Assembly (NCBI GenBank): GCA_021292105.1
Contig: CM037868.1
Location: forward strand, 32,988,523-33,052,522
Direction of reading: 5' to 3'
Length of the DNA stretch: 64,000 nucleotides
DNA from: Anadara kagoshimensis
Lineage: Eukaryota; Mollusca; Bivalvia; Arcoida; Arcidae
Shown: positions 45,387 through 56,085 of the stretch, piece by piece
Position numbering within the stretch: the stretch's first letter is position 1
Layout: each line of letters starts with the position of its first letter
Translations under genes and position numbers: made by a program
The notes under the pieces: generated by a model
Seen by the model: only the letters and a program-made list of their open reading frames with translations
Databases searched by the model: none
Told to the model about the DNA's origin: nothing

Positions 45387-45530
45387 TCATTGCACAACAT
45401 GTACAGTTTCCTCATCAGTTATGTCCAAGTTAGATTTTTGATGAGTGCAGTCATTGTAGTTGAAGTCAGTTCTAGTCAGCACCTTAAAGTCAAACTGGTC
45501 CAGCTCGATCAGCTGATCATGATATCCACG
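45387..45530 (-). CDS. Exon-like C-terminal frame on minus strand (copy A), function unknown
   Basis: From 45530 to the TGA at 45387-45389 the minus strand reads about 47 codons of hydrophilic, non-repetitive sequence (DQLIELDQFDFKVLTRTDFN, then YNDCTHQKSNLDITDEE). An AATAAA signal on the same strand lies about 45 bases downstream (45340-45345). Copy B carries the same frame at 48114-48254, and there it follows a good acceptor (TTGTTTGTTTACAG). An in-frame TGA sits at the 5' edge in both, so the true phase is uncertain. It could be a captured 3' exon or chance. No domain was recognised. Confidence 0.3.
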   Translation of the reverse strand, partial: RGYHDQLIELDQFDFKVLTRTDFNYNDCTHQKSNLDITDEETVHVVQ

Positions 45531-46356
45531 TCACATGTAAACAAACAAGAGGATTTGTCAATATTTACATTAAATTCGGAATAAATTCAATAAATTTTAT
45601 CTGTATTTTCATAAAAATGATTATTGGGACGAACTGTTAATTAATTCTTTCGAAAAACGCATTTTATTATTTTTCTTAAAAATGATCGTTTGTGAAAACG
45701 TCTTTCCCGTCCTGACGAACGCCATTTTTGTTTACACTGCATTCAGCGAGGGTCACAGATGCACTCAAAATTTTGATTCAATTAAGTAATAATATATGTG
45801 AAAAAGAGTTACCGTAGAAGTCGTATACTGTGGTTATGCTAACCTCGAATATTTTGTGTCAGGTAACTATGGTTATCGATTTATCTAACTTGAAATCGGC
45901 AAATTTTGTATCTTCCCGCATTGTATACTGTGTGATCATGGTTGATGCACGTGGGAAAGTCGGTCGCTGATTGGCTTACAGTGGTTATCGATCTGAATTG
46001 AACTTTGACCCAATCAAAAGAAATCACGTCATCGCGAATCTTGAAACGCTACACTTGGAGATCAGCCAGAATGGCGAAAGAAACGTAAATATTTGGTATT
46101 CGATCAACCTATTTAAATTATACTTGTTTCAATGAATTATTTTCACGATAATCGTTTCTTGGTTTCATTTCTGATGTACGAGACGGGCGAGATTTCCCCC
46201 ATATGGAGCTCACTTCCTGTCGATTTGACCCCTTCAATGGCCTTGAGAAAAGTGAGAAAAGTGGTGCACGCGCGGCGTCAAATGATTTGGACGTACGGTC
46301 TATGGAATTTTTCCACAATTTTCTATGACGTCATAATACATACGTGTTACCTATAG

Positions 46357-46396
46357 ACGGGAAATTCCCGGCGCTTCGCGCCGGGACATTTCCCGT
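46357..46396. repeat. Terminal hairpin of duplication copy A
   Basis: ACGGGAAATTCCCGGCG and CGCCGGGACATTTCCCGT pair over about 17 bp around a CTTCG loop. The right arm also forms a 12-bp inverted match (CGGGAAATGTCC) with the start of the unit at about 43834. The counterpart in copy B is 49083-49122, with three differences. Confidence 0.85.
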
Positions 46397-46408
46397 ATCA
46401 TTAATAAG

Positions 46409-49127
46409 AAAATAGGCATTGCCTATCCAAGGAAATGTCCAAATTTATTATCGGGTTATTGTGCACACACACACACACACACCACCCCAAAAAGGGATGG
46501 CACACATTGTTTTGTCTCACCAAATACTAGTGGGACTGACTATAGTTAACTACCGCCGAGTTCTTGCGTCATCTTTCAACATGTTCTGTCACACAGAACT
46601 GAGTTTTGGTATGATCTTTCCAGGGACACAAAAGGCTATTCAATTACCAATATAGTGAATATACTAATCCATACCACGACAACATTCTCACGTTGTAATG
46701 TCTTCTCATCTTAAATCACCTTTTACCATACCATGTGAATAATTTAATCTACTGATTTATGGATTCATAAATAACTACTCCTGTTTCTTAAAACAAGATG
46801 TGTATCATATCACAGTTCAAGATTGCCCCATTCAATTAATGAAGCAGTTATACCAATGAAAAACAAACATACTAATCCATGTCCAAATCACAATCCGGGA
46901 GTAAAGTAAAAAAAACTTTGAAACTGACAAGTTAGTTATAAACACGCGAACTTCCACCAGGGAAGTGAGACCGAGTTTTCTGGAAGGGTAAGCACCTTCT
47001 GTTAGCTAGCTACACCGGCCACGTGTGTAATCAATATTAAGTGAAGGGAACATGGAACTAAAACATCCAGGTCAATATTGGACACAGAGACATCAAACTT
47101 GTCAACAATACAGTGATGATGGTCATAAAACTTTTTGCCGAAGGCCCTGATAAGCCTAGGCTTGCAATATCCCTTGGTCAACAATCTATTCTGTTTGTGA
47201 CCGCCTTGGTTGCTCAATGGTATAGCATCCTCTTGGAGAGTGGAAGGTTTTTGGTTCCAACCTGACTTGTGTTATACATGACAATACTTCAAAATTTGAG
47301 TTACTGCTTCCTCATTTTGCAAGCCACATTTGGCTTAAAGGATAGATTATCGACTGGTTATAGAATTATATTAATTGGGAGTGGAATGCTTGTCTGTGAC
47401 TCTGTTAGGCAGCACCTTTAACCCACAACCCGATATTAATACAGTGGTATGAGGGTAAGCTCCTCTTACACCTTCAACATTCACAGGCATGCATAATACC
47501 ATGATGAGAATTTTCTAAAGCACGACCATTGCAAGTGACAAATGATATGATTAAAACTTGACAGGCTTGTACCGAAATAATGTTAATTTTAGCCCAGCCC
47601 CTTTAAGTTTCACTGCATGAAGAGCCCCAGCCCCGGAGAGTTGAAAATGCTTTTTCACTTATATCGAGACGTTAATTCTAGGATGGTGGGTTGGAGTTTT
47701 TTTTACCCCAGTCAAGATTATTCATTATTCACCTAAATTGAAATGAAACATTCTGGGATGATATACTAGAAAGATGGTGCTTTAAGATTTATATTGAAAT
47801 GGTCGCTTATGTGGATGGTGGAGTGGAAATTGGCATTTATTCACTTATACCAACTTTTTTTTCGAGAACCAAGTCTGGGATATTGAAGAAGGTAATGTTG
47901 ATTTTACCCTAGTTAAAATTTTTATATTCATTCCGAGAACTAAATTATTGGAATCCCCTGCCAGCATCAGTAGTCCAGTCGCCATCCCTGGAGGTTTTCA
48001 AGGAGTCAATTCAGACCTTACCTAAGTGGATCTCAACTACAGTCAGCTGCTAAACTCAACATGAATGTTTTATTATTGTTATTTTCATCACAACTTTTGG
48101 ACAGCGGTCCATCTCATTGCACAACATGTACAGTTTCCTCATCAGTTATGTCCAAGTTAGATTTTTGATGAGTGCAGTCATTGTAGTTGAAGTCAGTTCT
48201 AGTCAGCACCTTAAAGTCAAACTGGTCCAGCTCGATCAGCTGATCATATCCACGTCACTGTAAACAAACAAGAGGATTTGTCAATATTTACATTAAATTC
48301 GGAATAAATTCAATAAATTTTATCTGTATTTTCATAAAAATGATTATTGGGACGAACTGTTAATTAATTCTTTCGAAAAACGCATTTTATTATTTTTCTT
48401 AAAAATCGATCGTTTGTGAAAACGTCTTTCCCGTCCTGACGAACGCCATTTTTGTTTACACTGCATTCAGCGAGGGTCACAGATGCACTCAAAATTTTGA
48501 TTCAATTAAGTAATAATATGTGAAAAAGAGTTACCGTAGAAGTCGTATACTGTGGTTATGCTAACCTCGTAATAGTTTTGTGTCAGGTAACTATGGTTAT
48601 CGATTTATCTAACTTGAAATCGGCAAATTTTGTATCTTCCCGCATTGTATACTGTGTGATCATGGTTGATGCACGTGGGAAAGTCGGTCGCTGATTGGCT
48701 TACAGTGGTTATCGATCTGAATTGAACTTTGACCCAATCAAAAGAAATCACGTCATCGCGAATCTTGAAACGCTACACTTGGAGATCAGCCAGAATGGCG
48801 AAAGAAACGTAAATATTTGGTATTCGATCAACCTATTTAAATTATTACTTGTTTCAATGAATTATTTTCACGATAATCGTTTCTTGGTTTCATTTCTGAT
48901 GTACGAGACGGGCGAGATTTCCCCCATATGGAGCTCACTTCCTGTCGATTTGACCCCTTCAATGGCCTTGAGAAAAAGTGAGAAAAGTGGTGCACGCGCG
49001 GCGTCAAATGATTTGGACGTACGGTCTATGGAATTTTCCCACAATTTTCTATGACGTCATAATACATACGTGTTACCTATAGACGGGAAATTCCCAGCGC
49101 TTTGCGCCGGGACATTTCCCGTATTAG
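46409..49127. repeat. 2.6 kb tandem duplication, copy B
   Basis: A head-to-tail repeat of copy A. It has an additional (CA)n at 46464-46482 and about 118 bp more at 47462-47576. Its minus-strand exon-like frame is at 48114-48254 and its terminal hairpin is at 49083-49122. Single-base indels break several chance frames differently in the two copies, which argues against coding constraint on those frames. Confidence 0.9.
48114..48257 (-). CDS. Exon-like C-terminal frame on minus strand (copy B), function unknown
   Basis: It has the same final codons as copy A (ITDEETVHVVQ, stop at 48114-48116) and the same downstream AATAAA. The acceptor CTCTTGTTTGTTTACAG ends at 48258. The first in-frame triplet after it is TGA, so in this phase the exon would open with a stop. 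Either the acceptor is not used or the copy is dead. Confidence 0.3.
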
Positions 49128-49214
49128 TAATTTATTTATTTATTTACATGCATTTGTGAAACCTTAACTTAACTCCACTTCGTTAGAGTCATGGAGTTGT
49201 ACATTTCCCTTGGT

Positions 49215-49410
49215 TTGTACAACGAGTTGTTAAGTCAAAAACAAACATACCAATCCATGTCCAAACCAAAATCCAAAAAGGTAAAAAGTTTAAAGCATGC
49301 AAATTATGTTATACATGTGAACTTCTATCAGGTAAATGAGACCGGGTGCTCCGGAAGGGTAAGTATCTCCTGCTTTACTAGCGACACCCGGCACGTCCAT
49401 GAAAAGTGTT
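49215..49410 (+). repeat. Dispersed repeat family, copy 6
   Basis: TCCATGTCCAAACCAAAATC, GTGAACTTCTATCAGGTAAA and GACACCCGGCACG align with the copies at 44240 and 46860. It lies just outside the duplicated unit. Confidence 0.65.
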
Positions 49411-49489
49411 TCTTTGTTGCCTACAATTGATTATACAGAAGTGCTCTGACTGAAAAGCTTCCAGGCACATTTCAAAAACTATTTAACCA

Positions 49490-49745
49490 GTGACTACTAC
49501 GGTAGCTCAGTTGGTAAAGAGCTTACTTAGTATTTGGAAGGATGTGGGTTCGAACCCTGGCCGGGGTCTGACCAAGACTTTAAAAAGGTAGTGACTTTTT
49601 TCGCCAAGCACGCACTAGGCATTTAGAAATGAAAGTCACGGGGTCCTTCGGAAGAGACTTAGCCCTAAGTGCACTGCAACTGAGACAAAAATTTCTGCCA
49701 CTTCACCTATAGCTGGTGACGTCTCGATTTAAGTTCATATTCCCA
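49490..49745 (+). mobile_element. SINE-1 copy with internal deletion
   Basis: It has box A GGTAGCTCAGTTGGTAAAGA and box B GTGGGTTCGAACCC. The 'TGGGCTTGGCACG' segment is deleted and the tail is diverged. Confidence 0.85.
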
Positions 49746-49812
49746 AAAGGTTGTGTTAAGGACTCTGTGAACCCAAATGTCTAAATTGAACTACATGTAC
49801 ATGTATGTATAC

Positions 49813-49902
49813 TGTCATGTTCTGATTTTGATTTTTTATTAAAACGATGCAGTCAAAATTGAATGTGTTATTTTAATAGGAATTCAAAATCAGCACGTGA
49901 CA
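49813..49902. mobile_element. TIR-D mini-MITE, about 90 bp
   Basis: TGTCATGTTCTGATTTTGAT and ATTCAAAATCAGCACGTGACA are inverted ends. It is a sister copy of 41401-41510. The stretch 49903-50630 holds no recognisable feature. Confidence 0.75.
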
Positions 49903-50629
49903 ATACAGAAACTGGGTGGTCAAAATTACGCCCAAATCGCCATTTCGGTTCATTTGACTCTTAAGTGTGCAAGAAATTATCACGTTCATACTAGAGCGGC
50001 TCCGAGTAAGCCAACTGAACGAGCCAGTTCAATCGACAATCAGAATTGACGCAAGTTCATAAACATAAAACCCTTTAAAATCTATTAATTTGTCACGCTT
50101 CATCATTTTAATCGATTGTGGTTTTTTGTGTTCCGAGATTTTGACTTCAAATTATGACATGCAAGATTTGTTCCGTTATGATAATATTGAATTAGTGGAA
50201 AAAAATTAAAATAATTTTATCTAAGGTCATCAAAATATTTAATCATATCTTTAAAATTCCATGTTAAATTATTAAAAAATCATCGATTTAATGACCAAGA
50301 TCGTATAATTTTGACATCACATGAATTGGCGCCCAGACTGATGACGGCATGGATTGTTAATCACGTGACATTAATGGGTATATTTAAGTTGTTTATACTT
50401 TTATTAATTACTTAATATGCAAATAAGTCATTGAAAGTTTAAGAATTATTATTAAACGGAATAAAAACCTGGTCCCCATATTTACTTACTGACATTTAGC
50501 CCTTTGTTGTTCAGTCTGATAAGATTGTTTGATAGTAGACTAGATGTTATCTTAATAACGAGGTGGCGAGGGGGTCGTTCCGGGGAACTCTCCGAGTCTG
50601 TGTCTCACACTATGACACACTCACACTAT

Positions 50630-50630
<1 letters not shown>

Positions 50631-50681
<51 letters not shown>

Positions 50682-50960
50682 ATGACACACTATGGGAACC
50701 CGGGCTTCGATCCCCGGCATGGGTCTGGCAAAGATTTGAAAAGAGATACTAGTTGTTCTTTTGCCAAGTATTCGGTATTAAAAAATGAAAGTCAAGGAGT
50801 CCTTCGGAAGAGAGTTTTAAAAACCAACTATGCCCCGTGACATGACATTCATGCAGGAATGGTTCTTTAGGGTCAAAACCCATCCATGTTCTTTGTCCTA
50901 AGTACAAGATAACAAATTAAAGACATTTTACCTTTAGCTGGTTATATGTTATCAAGCTTT
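50631..50960 (+). mobile_element. SINE-1 relic with (CA)n in its head
   Basis: (CA)n at 50634-50679 replaces the box A region. Box B (GGGCTTCGATCCCCGGCATG) and a diverged body follow. The 70- and 82-codon frames across it are spurious. The sequence 50961-51490 is featureless. Confidence 0.75.
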
Positions 50961-51499
50961 AATGAGAAACGGTACCGGTACAGCTAGCTGCTTTGAACGG
51001 TGAAGGCAACCAGGAGTGCCCAAACGAGGACGATCTGCATCATGTCGCTGTGTGATCTAGGGTTGATCTAAGAACACGTTTACATGCATGTTCAACTTGC
51101 AGTGCTTCACCTTATTTACAATGTAAAAATCAAATGTGCATTTTCAAAACAAACTTCGCAAATTTTAAAATTTCTTTCAATACAGTTTTGATTCCATTCC
51201 TCTTTTTTTAAATTGCTATCTAAAAGGGATTTTATATGCAGAAAAATAATTTTCCAAAGATACAGAAAAAAGCTTTTTCTTAAACGAACCTCAAATTGTG
51301 TTTTTATCGAAGTTGTTGATCGTATCCTTAATGAACCCCAAATTTTGATTTTAACAAAGTTGTTGACAAGCCCTGAATATAATTTTCATAATTAAATTGC
51401 ACACGCAGAGAGCTGTGACTTATAGTGTCTATTAAACCGTGTGTAAATCTTTGTATTCATTTTTAAAAGTTCATTTAAGGTAACGTCGTTTATACGGGT

Positions 51500-52060
51500 G
51501 ACAAAGTACTCGATTGCCGTGAATGCACAGGGAATATGGTTTTGCCCCCCAGTCAAGATTCTTTAATTTTTCACTTATATTATGATCAAAACGGCCTATT
51601 TCTGGGATAGTGGAATAATGTGGTTTTACCCCCCAGTTTACATTCTTTAACTTGCAATAACGTGGTCAGCTATTAGATCATATGGAGTTGTGAATTTTTC
51701 GAAGTTACGCCCCAGTCAAGATTCTTTTACTTGTTTCAAGATCCTCAGATCAGGGATAATGCAGTGGAGTGAAGTAATGGTGTTCTACGGCCCAGTCAAG
51801 AATTTTTTTCACTTATATCAAGGCGGTGACTCAATTCTGATTATGGGACGGTCGAGTGGATAAACGTGTTTACCGCAGCCAAGCGGTCTAGATTCTTTCA
51901 CTTACATGTATATCGAAGCAGTCAGTTGGAAGGAGAATGAAGTTCCTTAAGAAAACCACCGAACTTCGATAACAGCTTATTAATGTTACATTTGAACCCA
52001 CCCCAGTGAAGTGGAATGAAGTGGATTGGAGTAACCGTGTTATTGTGTGCCCTGTCACGG
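51500..52060 (-). repeat. Tandem degenerate copies of the SINE-1 tail
   Basis: About five loosely repeated segments of 100-120 bp each contain a version of CCCAGTCAAGATTCTTT followed by ACTT.TAT..., the reverse complement of the SINE-1 3' end. None has a tRNA head or body. Similar tail-only units are in the 2.6 kb duplication (44930-45050 and 47650-47770). Confidence 0.7.
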
Positions 52061-52261
52061 TTCTGTAACTATTATCTATACCATCAATTTTTGGATGGTG
52101 GGGGAGTACCTAGAGGTTACTACCGACCTGTATAACAAATGAGGGAGCAGTCAATCTTTCTTAAACTAAGAGCCCCTGTCCGAAACTGGACGAAAGTGAA
52201 TAACATTTATTGTGTAAAAAACCTTGGTTTATGCTTATTTAAAATTGTATGTGACCTGGGG

Positions 52262-52329
52262 ATGCCCCCCCCCCTCTCTCCTCTCTCTCTCTCTCTCTCT
52301 CCCTCTCTCTCTCCTCCCCTCTCCTCTCT

Positions 52330-52379
<50 letters not shown>

Positions 52380-52380
52380 C
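52262..52380. repeat. C-run, (CT)n and (GT)n compound microsatellite
   Basis: A low-complexity tract of about 119 bases. The 63- and 93-codon frames across it are artefacts. Confidence 0.95.
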
Positions 52381-52439
52381 GAATAAATTTGAAAGAAAAC
52401 TCTACATCCAATTGAGCTGATTTATCACGATGCGATTGC

Positions 52440-52533
52440 CGCTGTTACTATTAATAACAAAAACCTAAAATGGACATTACAGCCTTATTTATGTACCAAT
52501 TTTTTTTAAATTTTAAACAAAATATAGCCCATG
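52440..52533 (+). repeat. Host repeat split by the 3.1 kb foldback element
   Basis: CGCTGTTACTATTAATAACA and GGACATTACAGCCTTATTTA correspond to repeats at 55680-55810 and 55850-55960 (GGTCCTTACAGCCTTGTTTG; TGACTATTACAGCCTCGTTA). The period is about 170 bp. The element at 52534 inserted within this array. Confidence 0.6.
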
Positions 52534-52754
52534 TGTGGGACCCCTATATGTAGTAACTACCACATATGTAGTAACGGTCACAAATGTAATAAAATTGTGT
52601 CACATATGTAGTAACGAACCACAAATGTAGGAACGACCGTTACCACAAATGTAGTAACAATTTTTGTTACCGCAAATGTAGTAAATGAAAAACGCTATAT
52701 GTAGTAACGAAAATTTTGAAATCTGAACGTTAAAAACCATCATTAAAGGTACGT

Positions 52755-52885
52755 TCTAACCCGATAGAAGCGACTGTTATACCAATAGAAGCGACTTTAA
52801 CGCGTTAGAAGTGACTTTTAACCCGATAGAAGGAAATTCTATCCCGACAGAGGTGGCTCTGATTCCGATATAAGTGACTTTATTA
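52755..52885. repeat. Degenerate GATAGAAGCGACTTTAAC subrepeat block
   Basis: Six or so loose copies of 'CCGATAGAAGCGACTT.TAAC' at intervals of about 22 bp lie just inside the left arm. The texture matches a foldback arm, but no inverted partner was found. Confidence 0.6.
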
Positions 52886-53094
52886 AATACCAAAATATAT
52901 GTATAAATTGTGAATTTTGCTGTTTTTTCTATTTACCTGAAAACTATTAGTGTCACATAAATCGGTACATTACAAAATGATTAACATGGTATCTAATAGT
53001 AATTCAAATATAAATGTAATAAATAACTACTAATACTAGGCCTGTACGTATGTTATGTATAATGCGATGAGCGATAATGCCAATTGGCCTCTTA

Positions 53095-53390
53095 TTATAC
53101 CCCCCGCTTAAAAAGTGTGTGTGTGTGTGTGGGGGGGGGGGTATATAGTGATAGGGGTTTCCGTCTGTGTGTCCGTCCTTCCGTTACACCTTAGGGTACC
53201 TATCTCTTATCCGCAACTCCTCCTAAACCCTTCAATGGATTTTCATGAAACTTTCACACAATATTTGTGATATAATGTAGATGTGCACCCCCTATTTAAA
53301 AATTTGATCCGATGGATTTTTTTTATGTGGGGGGAGCGGGGGGTATTTTTTGTGAGCTTGTGGCTCACAGTTTTTCTAGTTTTCATTATA
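53095..53390 (+). mobile_element. Short non-coding element starting ATACCCCCCGC
   Basis: It begins TATACCCCCCGCTTAAAAAG, has a GT/G tract and then GTCCGTCCTTCCGTTACACC, and ends near a GGGGGGAGCGGGGGGTATTT block. The inverted C-rich and G-rich ends suggest a small inserted element. A related opening (ATACTCCACGAAACC with GTCCGTCC) lies at 53494-53560. Confidence 0.4.
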
Positions 53391-53929
53391 CTTCGGTTTG
53401 TGAATTACATGTAAAGTTCAGTTTTAAATATAAGTTTCTGGGTTTTCTGTATTTTGGCAGATTTTAGTAGGGTACATGTATTTATTATTATACTCCACGA
53501 AACCTAAGATTAGGAAGTATAATGCTGTTGGTCGGTCCCTCCGTCCGTCCATCAATCAATTATAAGTTTTCCGCATTGTTTCCTAAACACTTTCAGATAC
53601 TAGGCTGAGTTTTTGAATGCGAGACAACCACAATGAGTTGCAGATCAAGACTTAGTTAACGTTTTGTTTTGCTACGAATCCGATCCTTTGCAATTGTCTT
53701 TGATAATTTGATTGAAATAACAGTTTTCTGCAGTTTATTATTATTTTTTTTTGTAAAAGCTTGCACATATTGAACTGATATGGCATGTAGGTCTACCACA
53801 ATATGTTACAGATCAAGTTTACGTTTCATTTTGCTTTGCTGAAATTTACGTTTTTACGATGACTACACTCGATTTTGTCCAATATTTAGGAGCAACCTCA
53901 CAAAGCTTTTTGTAATATTTGCTGATTTT

Positions 53930-53932
<3 letters not shown>

Positions 53933-53965
<33 letters not shown>
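53933..53965. repeat. (TC)n microsatellite
   Basis: A tract of about 33 bases. Confidence 0.95.
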
Positions 53966-53968
<3 letters not shown>

Positions 53969-54062
53969 GCATTTACAATACTTCGTAAATATCGTTACTG
54001 AAGTATATGAACGATGTGTTAGTCTGTAAAATAGAACGTCTGTAATCGTATATGGTGCATCT

Positions 54063-54300
54063 TGTTCTTTCGCCAAGAACTCGGCATTACGAAATGAAAG
54101 TCACGGTTCTTTCGGTTGGGAACTTAAAATAAACGAGGTCCGTGTCACGGTGGGCTTGGCACGCTAAAGAACCCTGCTATATAATGCCATCAGCGCAACG
54201 CACAGGCAAATTTTCTGCACGTTTGCCTATAGCTGGCGACGTCTCGATATAAGTGAAATATTCTTGACTGGGACGTTAAACACCATTACTCAACTCTCAA
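54063..54300 (+). mobile_element. SINE-1, 5'-truncated
   Basis: It starts within the body (GTTCTTTCGCCAAGAACTCG) and has an intact tail to CGTTAAACACCATTACTCAA. It is close to the family consensus, hence fairly recent. It is inserted inside the foldback element. Confidence 0.9.
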
Positions 54301-54867
54301 CTCTTGTACCCTGCTTAGTGTTTAAGTGCACTTCTCACAGGCTAGTTGCGTACCCAATCCGCTAGAGACAGATCATAGTGTAGTACTTGTTTAAGGTATT
54401 TTTCTTTTGTCTGCGGTTTAAATTAAACGGAAGTGTTCAAAACGATTCACGATTGTTTTATTTAGTTACTAAGTTTTTAGCCTATTATTTTTAATTTGCA
54501 TTGCTATGCGTGTCCACTTGCCTGCTGAATATTACAATTTGACCAACTGGATGAACAATGCACCCCCCCCCCCAAACAAAAAAAAAAAAAACGGACATAA
54601 TAAGCAATTTGGCGTTTTCCAAGTATTAAGTGATGGTTCTCATACTTTACCCATTATCAGAATTTTTTATTTTGTTTAGTCTAGTTATGTACGCATCTAA
54701 CCCCTAACATACGCACACGAAGTCATCTGATCGAAGCACTATGTACAAACTGTCTATTTTGATTTGTACAAAGGTTACACGTTTTTAAAACTTCTGATAA
54801 ATATACAAATCTCAATGTCGATCCGACGTCATGTGTAATTTGCAAGAGTATCGATTCGTTAATTGAA

Positions 54868-55095
54868 TGAATGTTCCACTTATATCAAGACTTCACCAGT
54901 TATATGCGAAGTGGCAGAAAGTTTGACCCATGGAGTGCAATGGAATGCGCTAGTGTTCTTTAACGCGCCACACCTGGTTTTAGAGTCTTTACCAAATTAC
55001 CCTAATGGCTTTCATTTCAAAATACCATTTTTAAGTCTTGGTCAGACCCTGCCCAGGTTGCGAACCCACGATCTTCCACACACGGAAATTACCTT
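54868..55095 (-). mobile_element. Old SINE-1 relic
   Basis: On the minus strand there is a degraded head (TCGTGGGTTCGCAACCTGGG), then AAAATGGTATTTTGAAATGA and a tail. It is much more diverged than the copy at 54063. Confidence 0.7.
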
Positions 55096-55980
55096 CCTGA
55101 AAGTGGAATAATAAACAAACCATAACATATAAATGGAACTCAACCCATCAAAGATGGGGGTGTGACAAAAAAAAATCTCTTCAAAGCGGCGACTACTAAA
55201 TGTACTTGGGACGTGAAATTCATCTCGGGACTTCATGTAGTAGCATTGTCAGAGCTGAAAATGACTGTTCACATGGACATGAACCGTGACATTTCACATC
55301 GTTATGAGTAGCTTAGAACTGAAAAATCTGAAAATTGCTTGTCATTAATTAACCCTAGCCAAAATATTACCCATATTGAAAAAAAAAATATATTTTATCA
55401 TTTTTTAAATTTTACTACATTTGTGGTAAAATTAAGTTATTACATTTGTGGTAAAATTTTGTTGCTACATTTGTGGTAAAATTTTGCTACATTTGTGACC
55501 AACTTTTACTACATTTGTGACAAACCTTACTACATTTGTGGTTCGTTACTACATATGTGACACTATTTTATTACATTTGCGACCGTTACTACATTTGTCG
55601 TAGTTACTACATATAGGGGTCCCACACCCATGTTATTAAATATATTTAACAGGTTTTTCTGCAAAATGTTTAATTTGCGAAATATAATGTATCTTAGACG
55701 CCCGCTGTTAGTATAAATAGCAAAAGTCTATAATTGGTCCTTACAGCCTTGTTTGTAATATACGTATACCGATTTAGTTCGAATTTTAAACATAAAATTC
55801 TGGGTATCAAACATGGTTAGGAGGTTTTTTCCGTAATTTTTTTTTAATTCTTAAAATATGGTGTATCCAAAATGGATTTTGCTAAAAATAGCAAAAACCG
55901 ATACGTGACTATTACAGCCTCGTTAAAATACCAGGTTCTATTTTCTATGTGTAAAATTCTAATAAAATTGGTACATCTTG

Positions 55981-56085
55981 GCAGCTAGTTGTCCATATAT
56001 CGGTCACTCAATAGCAAAGCGTAGACTCCTGTTCGTTAGCGCAATGTTAAACTATCGCAGGTCTGAACTGTAGCTCTTTATATTT
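55981..56085 (-). mobile_element. TIR-A right half bordering the 51-bp array
   Basis: The segment ends GCAATGTTAAACTATCGCAG followed by GTCTGAACTGTAG, a diverged TIR-A end. It is preceded by CTAGTTGTCCATATATCGGT, the same sequence that is amplified in the array to its right. Confidence 0.65.

Larger units (their letters stand above)
43813..46400. repeat. 2.6 kb tandem duplication, copy A
   Basis: It begins AGGCATTGCCTATCCCGGG and ends at a long hairpin. It is almost identical to copy B (46409-49127), apart from small indels and a block of about 118 bp (47462-47576) missing here. Contents in order: a (CA)-rich leader, dispersed repeat (44240-44400), tRNA-headed SINE (from 44580), SINE-1 tail-like repeats (44930-45050), a LINE-like C-terminus, a minus-strand exon-like frame, about 800 bp with CRE-like and start-like sequences but no clear gene, and the terminal hairpin. 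ATTAAT occurs on both flanks. Confidence 0.9.
52534..55626. mobile_element. 3.1 kb foldback element with perfect 6-bp target duplication
   Basis: It starts TGTGGGACCCCTATATGTAG and ends CTACATATAGGGGTCCCACA, flanked by CCCATG on both sides (52528-52533 and 55627-55632). The inverted arms, about 200 bp on the left and 230 bp on the right, are made of degenerate 15-20 bp subrepeats of the type CACAAATGTAGTAACGA. Between the arms lie another subrepeat block (52755-52885), a CCCCGCTTAAAAAG element, SINE copies and a TC tract, but no recognisable transposase frame. It is therefore non-autonomous. The termini and target duplication are read directly from the sequence; the superfamily is unassigned. 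Confidence 0.85.

Noticed and set aside
46071-46095. Possible first exon ATGGCGAAAGAAAC followed by GTAAAT
   Set aside because: A start codon with a donor-like GT after 14 bases occurs in both duplicated copies, but nothing downstream on the plus strand looks like a matching exon.
48695-49054. 119-codon plus-strand frame in duplication copy B
   Set aside because: In copy A the same region is broken by single-base indels, and no motif is recognisable.
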